A DNA stretch of 64,000 nucleotides from Hydractinia symbiolongicarpus. Lineage: Eukaryota > Cnidaria > Hydrozoa > Anthoathecata > Hydractiniidae. Below the pieces are notes generated by a model. It had not been told where the DNA came from and made no database searches. It saw nothing but the letters and a program-made list of their open reading frames with translations. The translations under genes and the position numbers were made by a program. The DNA is taken from NCBI RefSeq assembly GCF_029227915.1, contig NC_079878.1, positions 24,641,501 to 24,705,500 on the forward strand, given 5' to 3'. Shown piece by piece: positions 31,130 to 42,286 of this stretch (within the stretch, counting starts at the first letter, position 1; the number at the start of each line of letters is the position of its first letter).

Positions 31130-32930
31130 GGAATTGTAGATGTATTGAAGAAAAATCATGAGAGTGCCAATCAGATTGTAAAATGTTTTGCTATGGGAAA
31201 ATTTTGTGAAACCTTGCGACACAGGATGCCTCATAAAAAGAGTAGAAGTAAAAAACAATGACTACTCAGAGGATGTTCAAATATACGATGTATATCGGGT
31301 TGGATATGGAATTGTGTCAATGCAAGGAAAACAATTAAAGCATTCAGCATTGTAGTAATCGCTCGAATGCTCAAGATGGTAATGAGAAATGGCATCAAAT
31401 TATGCCATCTAGTTTCGTCAGAAATTTCTATTGCTATATCCTTTTCCAATCTCATCTGGGTATCACTCGCATTACCGTTCTTGGAAAACGTCTTGTGATA
31501 GCAACGAAGTAAATTACTACAGTTGTTAACGTATTTTGGAATCTCAATTATATGAAATTTGTAGCAATTGTATCAACATTATGGACTGCGCTAATGAAGG
31601 AAAGTTATTTTCTCACATAGAAGTCGAACCTAGACACGAAGTTGAATAGAATTTTCATGTGTTATTTTTGCAAGCTATAAAATGTTTTTTCATCAAATAA
31701 TTCAACATGTTGTATAAAAACATGATATTGTTGTCACTTTTTACATGTCGTACATACTTTTTGTTTTTATCTGCTGTGCATTTGCCAAGCACTCAACTGT
31801 TAAAGTAAACGATTCTGTACTATGTTCTTAAGCCCTGCTGGTCAATGGCTATGACACATGAAAATGAGAAATCATTGACAGGGACGAAACTAAAGATACA
31901 TGGCATGCAATCAATCACAGTTGAATTGCACAATTTAATTGCACCTATTCTATCAAATTTGGTATTTTCTATCAGAATTGATACATGATACAATTATAAG
32001 TAAAACGTTTTAATCTTTGTTGTCAACCTCTAGCTTTGTGTTTCGAGTAAAAGTTATATATATTAAAAATTTTAAGGAAATCAACCTGCAAACCATCTAC
32101 CTTAAAAGAAATTAACATTTCACTTAACACAGGTTTTGCATTAAATTACACAGTGTTAACTTAATCATGTTTGGGCAAATTTTTTGAGAATGACCAAGTA
32201 TAAACGAGCGAAGTAGCCCATTCACTAACAATAAATTGCCCACGATGCAAGACTTTTTTTCTCATCGCTTTAAAAGTTAAATCTAAGAAATAAATACTAA
32301 TAAGTTGTTCTTTCAAATTAAGTATGTTTCTTTCTATTTGTCAATACATCAAGGGTTTCTTTTAATCTTGCGTAGTGAAGTTCTACTTTTTATTGAAAAT
32401 TAGCTTATTTTGTGGCATGACATGCCATGGAATTATTATAGATGACTACGGGGAGATTAATATCAAATAATAAGTGTGGAAACTTAGGTAAAAAAATCTC
32501 TATTAAATATGTTTCGGCTAAACTAACATATTGCAGACTAATTATCTGTATGTGGATTTAGTAGATTGCAGTGGAACTCTTGTTTTACTTAGTGGAAGTG
32601 TACGCGGGTGAATGTTTAGTCTCTAATCGCGAACAAGCTAGTAAATTATATTTTATTTGATTATTTATTTTTTTTCTAGTTTGTGTCCCTGCGTCTGTTT
32701 CTTCATCCTTTGCACCCACTAGTGAGGCACACTAGAGGGTCGGAGGATCGCAGTAGGATTTAAACGATTTTTTATGTCCATTTTAGTTTGTTTGGATACT
32801 ATATTTTTTCTATCTTGTTTAGCAAAAAATCCTCAACGTGTGTCGAAGTAAGCGTATCTTGATTGATTGCGCCCGCCCCAACACACCCTGACTGACAGAT
32901 ATATAGCTAGCTATGTCTACACTACGAGAA
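31130..32930. other. Non-coding, no recognised features
   Basis: AT-rich sequence with stops in all frames. I see no repeats, RNA motifs or inverted ends that stand out. Confidence 0.4.
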
Positions 32931-32948
32931 GAAAATAATTTACAAAGA

Positions 32949-33224
32949 GGTGGCAAGCCACCGCAATGATGAACTCAACCTGTTAGGTCTTTGGAAACAA
33001 GCTAGAGGTTGTACTCCTCTAGAGAAAATGTCTCTAAAAGCACAATTCTCCTTTTTTACAAGGAATTAAAATAAAAAGGACACAACACATTTGAAAAGAT
33101 GAACAGAACTTTACCCAAGGGCAGGTAGGTTTCGACCCATATTTTTGAACCTAAGTTCCCTGGATGTCTAGCTGGGTCACCTCGAAGAGGTCCGCGGACG
33201 GTCATCAGCAGAAACTAGACATCC
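32949..33224 (-). other. Conserved hairpins in the LINE-USP 3' region
   Basis: Four stems recur in the copies: GGTGGC/GCCACC (32949-32962) near the 3' terminus, CTAGAGG/CCTCTAG at about 33002, an AATTCTCC/GGAATT stem at about 33042, and GGATGTCTAG/CTAGACATCC (33162-33171 with 33215-33224) enclosing ACCTCGAAGAGGT. In copy 5 the last stem is AAATGTCTAG/CTAGACATTT, so both strands changed together. R2-type reverse transcriptases bind structured 3' RNA, and these stems are candidates for that signal. Confidence 0.75.
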
Positions 33225-33294
33225 CTATCTTCCTAAAATTAACTTTGACCACTTTCTGTTCAACTGTGCTATTCTTTGTTTTTAACTCAGGTAA

Positions 33295-33575
33295 TAAGTG
33301 AAGTCGTTACTCTCCAAAGACAAGATCATGTGTGATCAACCCCCCCTGCTAATATTTTTATTTATTTATTTGTTTTTTTATTTATTTATTTTTTTTGACT
33401 GGGGTAATAAGTGGAGTCGTCACTCTCCAAAGACAAGACCTAGTATGATCAAACCCCCTTGCTAACTTAATTTTTATTTGATTTTGTTTTATTTTTGACT
33501 GGTGTAATAAGTGGAGTCGTCACTCTCCAAAGACAAGACTGAGTGTAGTCAAGCCCCCTTGCTGACTCATTCCGG
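33295..33575 (-). repeat. Tandem GGAGTCGTCACTC modules in the LINE-USP 3' region
   Basis: Three modules of about 60-80 bases each contain GGTAATAAGTGGAGTCGT, CACTCTCCAAAGACAAGA and CCCCCTTGCTGAC. Each can fold on GGAGT/ACTC. Other copies carry two or three modules at matching positions (45600-45770, 47755-48040, 50580-50830), so module number varies by copy. Confidence 0.75.
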
Positions 33576-33629
33576 TTAAAATATTCTTATCTCAGCTCTT
33601 GTAAAACGAAAACATATGACTCGTGACTG

Positions 33630-34520
33630 TTAATGACTGTTAATAAGGCGGTCATCACAGAAAATTACTGCTCTATCGTTGCAATATATCCACCTGTGTA
33701 CCATTTGGTCGAAGGCTATGGTTGTGTAGTGACCATTATTTAAGTTGCCGCAATGGTTGATAATAGCCCTTAATTGAAAATTTTTACGAAATTTCACTTC
33801 TCCATCTACGGTTAAAGGTATGGAAAGGGTACCAGAGTAAGCAGTAATACGAGAGGCAATTTTTGACACAAGGCCGTTGGCACTGGCAAAACGTTTTAGC
33901 TGTAAAATGAGATGGGAACCGCACGACACTACTTCTTTTTCAACTAGAGCAGTTTGATGAGCGTTGCAAACATGGCAGAAGTAGGCATTGGTGTCTGACA
34001 ACTCCTCGCTTTCGAAGAAATTATATAAGGAAGATTGTAACGTAGGGTGCAGAGAAAGTTGGATGCATGGTGCTATAACTTCTGAGGAGCTGGTAATATG
34101 ACATGAATTGCAAGTGGTTGATGTCTTGATGCCAATACTAAAAAGACTTCCAAGAAATGGAAAGTCTAATGACAGAGTAGGTAGGAGATACTCAAGAACC
34201 TCGGGGACGTCGTGCTGAGCAAAGATATTAAATGCACTTCCCTTCGCAGCTGAGATATGATGTTTCATAGCACGCAAAAAATGGGAGGGATCAACTGGAC
34301 TTCTAGAAACAGCCAAACTTTGAAGAACACCTACAAATGCTTCGCCTAACTTTGAGGTTGTTTTGCTGACAGAAATGGCTTCTTTAACTTTTGGAATGTT
34401 ATAAAAACATTGTAAGATGGAGTTTGCATAACATGTGTTTCCTAAGTTTTTTAGACCGCTATTCCTAAAATCAGGGTTAGATGCAATGCGACTGTTGTTT
34501 TGGAAGACCTTGTAGCAAGT
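33630..34520 (-). pseudogene. USP domain of LINE copy 2
   Basis: Open from the linker to the C-terminus. Cys box GLKNLGNTCYANSILQCF, AQHDVPEVLEYLLP block, zinc pairs TTCNSCH and YFCHVCNAHQ, His box LRAIINHCGNLNNGHYTTIAF, and CNDRAV with the third catalytic residue. All catalytic positions are intact. A one-base loss in the linker at about 34488 (ATGCAATGC where copy 6 has ATGGCAATGC) puts the USP out of frame with the endonuclease. The long N-terminal extension of this frame up to 34676 is therefore translation of linker sequence in the wrong register. Confidence 0.8.
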
Positions 34521-34529
34521 TTTTCGGGT

Positions 34530-35943
34530 TTTTTGATTTTGAGGAAGATTTCTCAGGGGTTTTTGATTTCTTACATTCCATATTTGTAACAGAAGAAACT
34601 TCAGGAATGATTGGGGCCTTTTCAGGCTCAACCCAAGTGGTAGAATTTCGAGACATCCAGATGTAAAAAGAAGCACTCATGGAGGTAAAAGTTAGGGATT
34701 TTAATAGGGAACGTAAAGGCTTGTTAGGGAAACCAAGGCGACGAAAACAGGTCGTTACTGATTCTGAACAGAAACCCCTTGCACCTACCTCAATGGCAAA
34801 GAAATGCACGATCCATCCATTGTTTTTCATAGCATAACAAAGTGAAGAATATTTGTTAAGCTTTCATTTGTGCCAATATTCCGTGTTCTCTTCACATGGA
34901 CAAGTCAGTTCTAACATAATTACAGTTTTGGAAGAACTGGATATTAATAACACGTCTGGGCGTAGTTGTGTTATTGCAATGTATGGTGGAACAACTAAAA
35001 CGGAATCTAAATCTGACAGTATTTTCCAATCGGAAGCAAGGTGAAGAAGGCCTGGACACTTTGTATGCCTCTTCTTAGATGGTGATTGAGCGGCCGGAAC
35101 GAAATTAATTTTGTTGCACTTGGAAAGCTTAAGAGGTTCATATGATACCAAAAACTCTTTTAATGCCTCAACCAAAACTATTAAAACCGAGTCATGACGG
35201 TATGTGTATCTACCCTGCGCAAGGGAGGTCCTACAGGCACCCAATATGTGAGAGACATTTGAGGATGGTTTCTTGCACAGAATGCAACTTTTGTCTTTCT
35301 CAATTCCCCATCTCACAAGATTGGTTGGAGAGGGAAGGGTGTCGTAGGTTGCCCCTATACAAAAGGAAGTTAGACATTGTGGCAGTGAAAGAATTGTTCT
35401 CCAAGATAAATCATTTTTCACATAAGAGCACCATTTCGTCCAATTGCCTTGCAATTGCAACTGTACAGCTCTGGCATGGTAAATATCTTCTTCATTTTCT
35501 TCAATGATATTGGAAACAAGCTTTCGGTAAGCATAAGTGCCTTTTGGTGGTATATTTTTGTGGTCTAAGAGCCCTAGCCAGCTCGACCAGTCTGATGCAA
35601 ACCTAAAATCCTTTTGAAATTGAGCTGACTATCCGCCAAAAGAACTAACTTTCCAATTTCCAGCTTTCAAAACTGGTACGCACTTAGACACACAAGGGTC
35701 GACAGAATCTCTTAGTAACAGATGTCCACTGATTTTGGCAGATTTGAAAACAGATGCAAGACTTTTCAGGGGAAGAGGACAAGGCGATGTCGAGGAATAT
35801 AAGGAAATGTTGGAAATTGAATGATGTAGTTCTAACCATTTCCTAATGAAGACAGAAAATCTTTGCTCTAGTTTTTTGATAGTAGATAGAGAAACTTCAT
35901 AATGGTATGGGAAAAGAATTGGAAAATTAGAAATATACCTCAT
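34530..35943 (-). pseudogene. LINE copy 2: RT C-terminus, CCHC knuckle, restriction-like endonuclease
   Basis: 35943-35629: an RT-thumb-like segment (FPILFPYHYEVSLSTIKKLE, VFIRKWLELHHSIS). 35460-34864: WTKWCSYVKNDLSW, YDTLPSPTNLVRWG, zinc knuckle CILCKKPSSNVSHILGAC, ACRTSLAQGRYTYRHDSVL and the endonuclease core LRPDVLLISSSSKTVIMLEL followed by TCPCE, which gives the RPD...E pattern of restriction-like LINE endonucleases. A stop (TGA) at 34864 replaces a Gln codon present in copy 6. The frame continues to 34530 with HFFAIEVGARGFCSESV and a Trp/Ser/Pro-rich linker. No apurinic endonuclease is visible. Confidence 0.8.
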
Positions 35944-35949
35944 ACAACA

Positions 35950-36760
35950 GAAAAGCTAGAAATAATACTACCAAAAGATTTGTCGGAAAAAATTGGTGAA
36001 GGAGCTTCTGCCAACATATTTAAACTCATGCTGAATGGTAGATATACTGCTGCTAAAGTTTTCAAGCAACATGTTTCCAGGGGGGAACTTGAAAAAAGTT
36101 ATGGAGAAGTTGAGCAACATATCTCATAATAACATTGTATGCTTTTATTCATTTAGTTGCACACTAGCAGCTTTGATGTTTGAATACTGCCATATAATGT
36201 TGGATGGAGAAGAGGTATACAATGTGTCTGAAATAGTAACTATTCTTAATGAGAGATTAAAGAAAAAGGTTTACAAAACTCAGGCAAGTCATGGTCTGAA
36301 GGCCTGGCATGACTTGAATATTACCCATCGCGATTTTAAGCCGTCAAATCTTTTGTTGTGCGGAACTGTGACAGATTTTGTTATCAAGGTTGCAGATTTT
36401 GATGACATGCAAGGGATCAAAAAATACAATATTCTCCACAACCACAAATTTAAACCGCAATTTTGTTGATATGACCTTAGTTTACACTTCACCAAAAACT
36501 TGTCTACAAAACGTCCAAAATGCATCATCCCAAACTGATGTTAATTCATGGGCAATCTCAACTCATTCATGGGCAACTCAAGATAACAAGGATATTTTGA
36601 TGATCAAAGCACTAAAAAGTGGCAAAAGATCACCATTTAATAATTTGAAAAATCTGTATTCAGCAAAAGAGTTACAGTGCACAACAGGATTAATATAATC
36701 TGCATGGGAGGCAGTTGTAAGCAACAGACCAACAATGGCACAGGTACGACAATGCTTCAT
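35950..36760 (+). pseudogene. Protein kinase domain relic
   Basis: The glycine loop and lysine are seen in LSEKIGEGASANIFKLML and YTAAKVFKQ. After a frame break at about 36090 come ISHNNIVCFYSF, LNITHRDFKPSNLLLCG (HRD box) and VIKVADFDDMQ, where the usual DFG reads DFD. After a second break at about 36450 come DMTLVYTSPKTC (activation-segment end, APE altered) and TDVNSWAISTHSW (the conserved DVxSxG region). The order matches a kinase catalytic domain of the Tyr-kinase-like type. Breaks in frame, shortened spacing and altered DFG and APE show that it is dead. It could be a processed or captured copy of a host gene; no introns are seen between the pieces. Confidence 0.65.
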
Positions 36761-37285
36761 TGCTTGATTGAGGGTATATTAAATTTTGCAATTTTGTGTT
36801 TTTTTCAAAAAAATCGGGAAGTTACATACCCCTGCAGTACAATAATTGAAAAAAGGCATATTTATAATTTACAATTTATCATTACCATATCTTTCCGAAA
36901 AACCAACTGCTTTGTTTGTTTTGGTCTTCAGTAAAAATGAAAGAGATGAAAATTAGAAAAAAAGAAAATGTTTCAGAATTTGTTTTAAAACAAAATGCTG
37001 TTGTTTAACCTATTGTTCTAAGAAAAGAACTGCGGTTAAGTATGCTTGTAAGTATATATGCTTATAAAAAGGAACGTATCTTTTTCCCCAGATTGTTCAA
37101 AAGATGGATAACAAAGAAATATAGTATCAGTTTTGTATGCTAATAGCTCATTTTTAATTTAACAAGGTGCTGTTGCGAGCAAGTTCGGAACCACTTGAAA
37201 TTTTCTACCTGCAAATTTTTTTTATTTCAACACAAAAAATTGATTTCTGTTTTTGTCACCTGTAATCCTCTTCTGTGATTGTAGG
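36761..37285. other. Non-coding spacer
   Basis: AT-rich, no feature that I can support between the kinase relic and the SINE. Confidence 0.4.
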
Positions 37286-37302
37286 ATATGGCAGGTGTTG
37301 AC

Positions 37303-37441
37303 TATCTGAGTTCATCACTAACATATTGCCGCACGTAGTGTAGTGGGTTCGTCTGCGGCTCCCAGTTCTGGGGACCGCGGATCGAATCCCGCTCGCTGCT
37401 TGGCAGTATGTTAGTAATGAACAAAGTAGTTCTTCTTCAAT
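37303..37441 (+). mobile_element. tRNA-headed SINE with terminal stem
   Basis: This 139-bp body is flanked by a perfect 17-bp direct repeat, ATATGGCAGGTGTTGAC (37286-37302 and 37442-37458). Inside are an A-box-like TAGTGTAGTGG (37336-37346) and a B-box-like GGATCGAATCC (37379-37389), so it has a tRNA-type polymerase III promoter. The tRNA-like head is bracketed by 20-base arms, TTCATCACTAACATATTGCC and GGCAGTATGTTAGTAATGAA, which are complementary at 18 of 20 positions. Confidence 0.7.
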
Positions 37442-37458
37442 ATATGGCAGGTGTTGAC

Positions 37459-39831
37459 ATTGACTTCACTTACGTTAGTAGCGGGTAATGTTACTTCTGT
37501 ATTACAACTTTAAAGTTGCAGTACTCTGAAATTAAATTTTTTACACCATTTTTCACAAAAAAATCTTTTAATGAAAGTCATGTCAAAAATGTAAATACCG
37601 TATTTTATGTTAATTGAATTAATCCTTTCCTTTTGCTCTGTGAGGATACACATTTCGACTTGATTTTACATTTTAAATTGTCGATCGAAGTTGTTAGGAG
37701 AATCCACGCAACTTCTTTAGCTGTAAGATGAAGTACTCATTGAACTTTCAGGCAATTTGCGACGAGGCTTATTCATCAACGTGTAAACTCGTTGGCCTTG
37801 TAGTGGTCATGATGCAAGGGCATATGCAAATAGTAATGTAAATAGGATGTTGGTACCCCATGATGTGCCCCAACAACAGATCCGTTGTTTGGTTACAGAG
37901 TTCGCTACTAGCCTCATTTACCCGTGTGTGATGCTGGCGAGATTAATGTTGCCGACACAAATTCTAAAGCTATTCAAACACAACTACTAATCGAAAATCG
38001 TATCCAGCGTTGTGATCATGAAAATCATGTTGTCATCATGAAATGTGATCATGTTGTCATCATGAAAAGACCGATAAATTGCATTCTTCATTTTCCCCAC
38101 GTGGTAAACGAATAAAAGATCTCGTGGCTCAGTGTTTATGTGGCAGACTGTAAATGAAAAATTACTAAAAATAAAAGAAGTGGCTCCAATATAATAACTG
38201 TATACAAAAATATTGTTTTCAATTATTTTTAGGCGTCAGTGGCAGAGATAACAAGTCACTGCACGTTGGTCTTATCCAAAGGGACACGATAAGAATGTGT
38301 CACGAGATTCATTTCTTCTGTCCATCATTGAAACTAGAAATGCCATACTTTTGATTTGTGTTGCACCTACAAATGAAACGGTAGGTTGCCATCAGCTAAG
38401 ATAATTCTTAAAATATTTCATTTTTTTATAAAAACAACAAAGCTAGGATTGGTAGAAAAATGCAACGCAATGTTTAGAACAATCGAGTCCATACTTTTGT
38501 AGGTTAAAATACAGGGCCCATAAAAAGTAAAATATGACTGTTATTGATAAAACTTTCGTACCATTACTAAAATATCTATGTATAACGGAAGTAATTGAAA
38601 ATCTGTAGTTACGTTTTATTAAATAATCTGTATGCACCCTCATCCCCAGTGTTTTTTGCCTTCTTGAAATGGGAGATGACGTTGAAAAATACCCTGGTAT
38701 CGTTGATCGGGTTTTGTGATATGATTGACTTTCATATTTTTGCTTAATTATTACGAATTTTTCCTTAGTCAGCACTTTTTCAGGTCAAGATTAAAATGGC
38801 GCATTGAGCATTGGTTTTGTAAACAACAAAACTTTGTTATAAAGCTAGTTTTAGATCTATTGAAATATCACTGATAAATTCATGATGTCGCTTTGAACAC
38901 TAGAAAAGAAGATAGCGGCATAATAAAGTAGGCTATTGACATAAAGAAAACAAGTGTTATTTAGCTAGTTGGTAAGCAAAAACCTAATGTAGACGTATTG
39001 ATGACAACTAGCTTTATATAATTTAGCTTGGTATTTTGTTTACATTTAGCTATTAACTAGCCAGCTTAACTTTTCATGGTAAAATTTGCAGAGAGGATTA
39101 TAAACTTGGTATTTTTGTTCCTTAATAAAATCAGATTTACAAAATAAATCCTAAAAATACGTATATTTCTTGGGACCCTATTTGCAAAAAATTATCAAAT
39201 ATTAACTTAAAATTGATGAATTTATTTAAGAAAAGGGAATGTAATTATTAAACGTATGGAAGTAAAGGGGGATCTAGTGTCTCTGAAAAATCCCTGATAC
39301 CATGTATATAATCTAATATATTCTTTGTTTGTTGCCGCATTCTCAGTCTTTTGCGTTCATATCCTTTTTGCTGATATTGTGTTTTTTTTCTTCCAAATCC
39401 TCTTCTTTCAAATTACAAATAATAGCTTTTAAAACATAATTTTTACCACTTACATACATGAGATTTATGCCAAATTTGAATGAACTTTCTTGCGTTTTTA
39501 CTTTTACCAGGATGACGCATATTTTTGCTACATTTTTTACTTTTCCCACACAACCTTAAAATTAAAATTGAAACTGTCAAGGTGAGTTTCACTTCGGCCT
39601 GATTTTCACTTCGCTTCATAATTCATCGTGTAAACAGTTGGTAGTAAAAAAAAGCCAATGCGCATGTTTAAATAAACCTTGAGCATGCGCAATTAAATGA
39701 CAACAAATCTTCCGGCAAAACTTATTGTCTTTCACTCTCCTGCATTTATCTCATTCCAGAGAAAAAAAAGTAGTGAAAAAAACCATCAAAAAGCATGTCA
39801 TCTGATTCGACTGACACTTTAAACGCTGTTA
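37459..39831. other. Non-coding, no recognised features
   Basis: Stops in all frames throughout. The only local structure is a short duplication at 38020-38065 (ATCATGTTGTCATCATGAAA twice). No RNA gene or transposon end is evident. Confidence 0.4.
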
Positions 39832-40300
39832 AAGATTTCAGCGTATGGCATTGGAATCTTGACCGCCTCGTTGTCTTTGCAGTGGCCATAGTGCTTGTCT
39901 CGCGATTCAATTGTGGGGAAAGCTTGCAAACAGTTCAGACAGAAGTGCATTTTTGACGTGTTCTTCAAGGTCTCACTTACCAAGAGCCTCGAGAGACTTT
40001 TGATGGCTGTATAGTGGAACTTTTTGTCATCCGTAAGGAGGAGCAGATTAGCCTGCTTGTTGCGTCCATTGTGTCGATCGACGTAGGATGTTGATTGTCT
40101 TCCCCGTCACGTACAGGACATTCACCGCGATGTCAGGGTTGTTCTTCTCAAACTTGGAGATGTCCTTGATACTCGTGGGAAACTCGATGCCATCCCAGTT
40201 GTAGGCCTCCGCTTAGGATCTCAGCTAACTGATCCTCCGTGGGTTGATCCCTATCTCCTCATGATGCAGGCTAGCGATGATACTCCATTTGACTCCAAAG
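39832..40300 (-). pseudogene. DNA polymerase B-associated zinc-finger region (mobile-element relic)
   Basis: No long frame exists, but on the minus strand several blocks read clearly: FGVKWSIIASLHHEEI, YNWDGIEFPTSIKDISKFEK, NPDIAVNVLYVTGKTINILR, and, after a frame break, NLLLLTDDKKFHYTAIKSLS and MHFCLNCLQAFPTIESRDKH followed by GHCKDN. This order, with a C2HC-type finger, occurs just ahead of the exonuclease part of family B DNA polymerases carried by Polinton-like and related mobile DNA in invertebrates. That link is from memory. The patch is more GC-rich than its surroundings. The polymerase itself is not present. Confidence 0.5.
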
Positions 40301-40843
40301 AGTAAGACAGAAAGAAAATGAAACTTTAATAAAAGAAGCGATATAAATTAAAAAAAAACTTTGAAATGGCTTTAAATGTTCATCATTAGAAGTCGTTATT
40401 TAACTAAAATTGTTTTAAAAAATCTTCTTGGATGCTTAATAATGAAATGGCTATCGAATGTGTGTTTCCGACATCTTGCTGCAAAATGGGTTACCTTGTT
40501 TCCATTTATTGTTGTTATTTTTAAACGACAGGCGTTTTTGAATTTGAAAGACAAAACCAGATATACCCCACCAGTTTCACAGAACAATCAGAGAGCTGAC
40601 AGTAAACGAAGAGAACTACCGGGGAACCGGCAGCAAATGAAATGGGAATTCTGTGCAGAATAGCGTAAACGCTCTGTGTTCTAAAAACTGATTTGAATGA
40701 AGAAAAAAACATATTTTTCCTTCTTTCCATTCATTTCAAACATTCCGAATGTGGCGCGACAGAAAGTCGATTTCCTTGATGCAGCGAACTGTGTCATCGC
40801 AAGGCGTTCACATAAAATGGTAAAATTCAATAAGATAAAAAAG
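40301..40843. other. Non-coding spacer
   Basis: Short open frames only, none with recognisable motifs. Confidence 0.35.
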
Positions 40844-41075
40844 AGAAAATAATTTACAAAGAGGTGGCTAGCCACCGCAATGATGAACTTAACCTGTTAG
40901 GTCTTTAGAAACAAGCTAGAGGTTTACTCCTCTAGAGAAAATGCTTCTAAAAGCATAATTCTCCCTTTTTCAAGGAATTAATTACAAAAAAAAAAAAAAA
41001 CACGACAAAACACATTTTAAGAGATGAACAGAACTTCAACCATGGGCAGGTAGGTTTCGACCCATATTTCTGAAT
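40844..41075 (-). mobile_element. LINE-USP family, copy 3 (3' end only)
   Basis: Matches the 3' terminal 230 bases of copies 2 and 6: GAAAATAATTTACAAAGAGG, the stems GGTGGC/GCCACC (loop TA instead of AA) and CTAGAGG/CCTCTAG, to GGTTTCGACCCATATTTCTG. It is truncated before the long hairpin, as expected from aborted reverse transcription. Confidence 0.85.
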
Positions 41076-41261
41076 AGCTATTGTTCTAGCTAAATGCTGA
41101 TATTTGACTTTAGGGGTAAAAATACCAGGAATGCTGTTACTGCTGTTATTGTACTAGACTAAAGGAGTCCCCCATGCCTTGGCGAGCGGGAAACATGGCG
41201 AAAATATTCTTGTTAGAAACCCGTATTTATTTACAGAATCGATACAGAGATTGTTTTTAGA

Positions 41262-41340
41262 TTGTTCTAGCTTTTTCTCAGGTTGTTCTAGGCTGTTCTA
41301 GATCGTTCCAGGTTGGTCTAGCTTGTTCTAGGGTGTTACC
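41262..41340. repeat. Array of TTGTTCTAG words
   Basis: About seven copies of (T/G)TTCTAG, spaced 10-15 bases: ATTGTTCTAG, GTTGTTCTAG, CTGTTCTAG, TCGTTCCAG, TTGGTCTAG, TTGTTCTAG. The array resembles the subterminal word arrays of elements A and B and may mark the end of an unrecognised transposon. GGGTTTAGAACAACCCC at 41551 is a possible partner end. Confidence 0.5.
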
Positions 41341-42172
41341 CTTTTTAGTATATACGTCAAACTTCCGAAAATGTTAATTTTAACCTGCTTCAAACTAAAT
41401 AAGAGCACTCAATTTGTCACCCGATCGAGCCGCTTTAAAATGCACATTTTTGCTTATTCCCTGATCGAGGACATCTAAAATTTCAATTTTGCAACTGTAC
41501 CTCATTGCATTTTTATCATTGGTGGTTCGGGATTGTTGGGGATTGTTGTAGGGTTTAGAACAACCCCTCATATTTCATTCTATATAAGCTACGTCCATCT
41601 TGCCACCCTTCGCCTATGACTCGTAAGCCAATGGATATTTTTCTTTGTATCCTCAGCTGTAACAACTATTTTGTAAGTATGTATTCTAATTTTTAGTCAA
41701 TCTACTGTATATATCCTACTTATTTAGCTGGAACTATATTCCATACATTTATTAAGCCACCCTCAAAAATAAAATTGGTTAGCGTCACCTGGCCGACTCA
41801 CTTTGAAAAGGCGAAAGTCGAGTCGGGGAGTCGGTAAATTTGTAAAAAAATAAAGCAAACAATCCACGAACAATCTTCGACACCCAACAAAATCCACCAT
41901 TTACCTTTTGCATTGGCATTTTTGCACGTTATTGAGCAAAGTGGTTTCGCACTTTGTTTATACAGCGTAAAATGAATAATTATTTGATGATGATCATACG
42001 GAAACCAGGTTTGTACCGAAGTTGGTTTCTTGAAATTGACCATGCCTCAAAAAAAGATTCTATTTTAAAAGATGTGCGGTCAAAAGACATATAAGAAAAG
42101 AACAACTATTTTTGTTTTTGTGTTTCATGGTTTAAAATAATGATTGAAAAAACAAAATTGGTCAAAGATGAA
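41341..42172. other. Non-coding spacer
   Basis: No coding signal. Contains the hairpin GGGTTTAGAACAACCC at about 41551 and otherwise unremarkable AT-rich sequence. Confidence 0.35.
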
Positions 42173-42286
42173 TTTTTATAAGAAACCTAAGCATTTGGTT
42201 GAGCCCGGATTTCCTATTTTAGCCAGAAACCATCTTTATATGATCCTAAGTTTTCTTATGTCTAAAGGTTTGGTTTCTTATAAAAA
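42173..42286. mobile_element. Small inverted-repeat element, copy 2
   Basis: TTTTTATAAGAAACC at 42173 and GGTTTCTTATAAAAA ending at 42286 are perfect inverted repeats around a 114-base element. It shares CTAAGCATTTGGTTGAGCC with 26206-26330. Non-coding, MITE-like. Confidence 0.75.

Larger units (their letters stand above)
32931..35945 (-). mobile_element. LINE-USP family, copy 2 (longest)
   Basis: A 5'-truncated non-LTR element whose 3' terminus (GAAAATAATTTACAAAGAGG on the plus strand) is shared with copies 3, 4 and 6. On the minus strand it encodes, from the truncation point, the end of the RT domain (35943-35629), the CCHC knuckle and restriction-like endonuclease (35460-34530) and the USP domain (34520-33630), followed by a structured 3' region. 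There is no poly(A) tail. The endonuclease type places it with R2/NeSL-like LINEs. Two stops and two frameshifts break the protein. The 5' end meets the kinase relic at about 35945. Confidence 0.85.

Noticed and set aside
34520-34676. An N-terminal extension of about 50 residues on the USP of LINE copy 2
   Set aside because: Comparison with copies 5 and 6 shows that this stretch is linker read in a shifted register caused by a one-base loss.
37331-37400. A functional tRNA gene
   Set aside because: A and B boxes are present, but I cannot draw a proper acceptor stem or anticodon arm, and a 17-bp target duplication marks it as a SINE.
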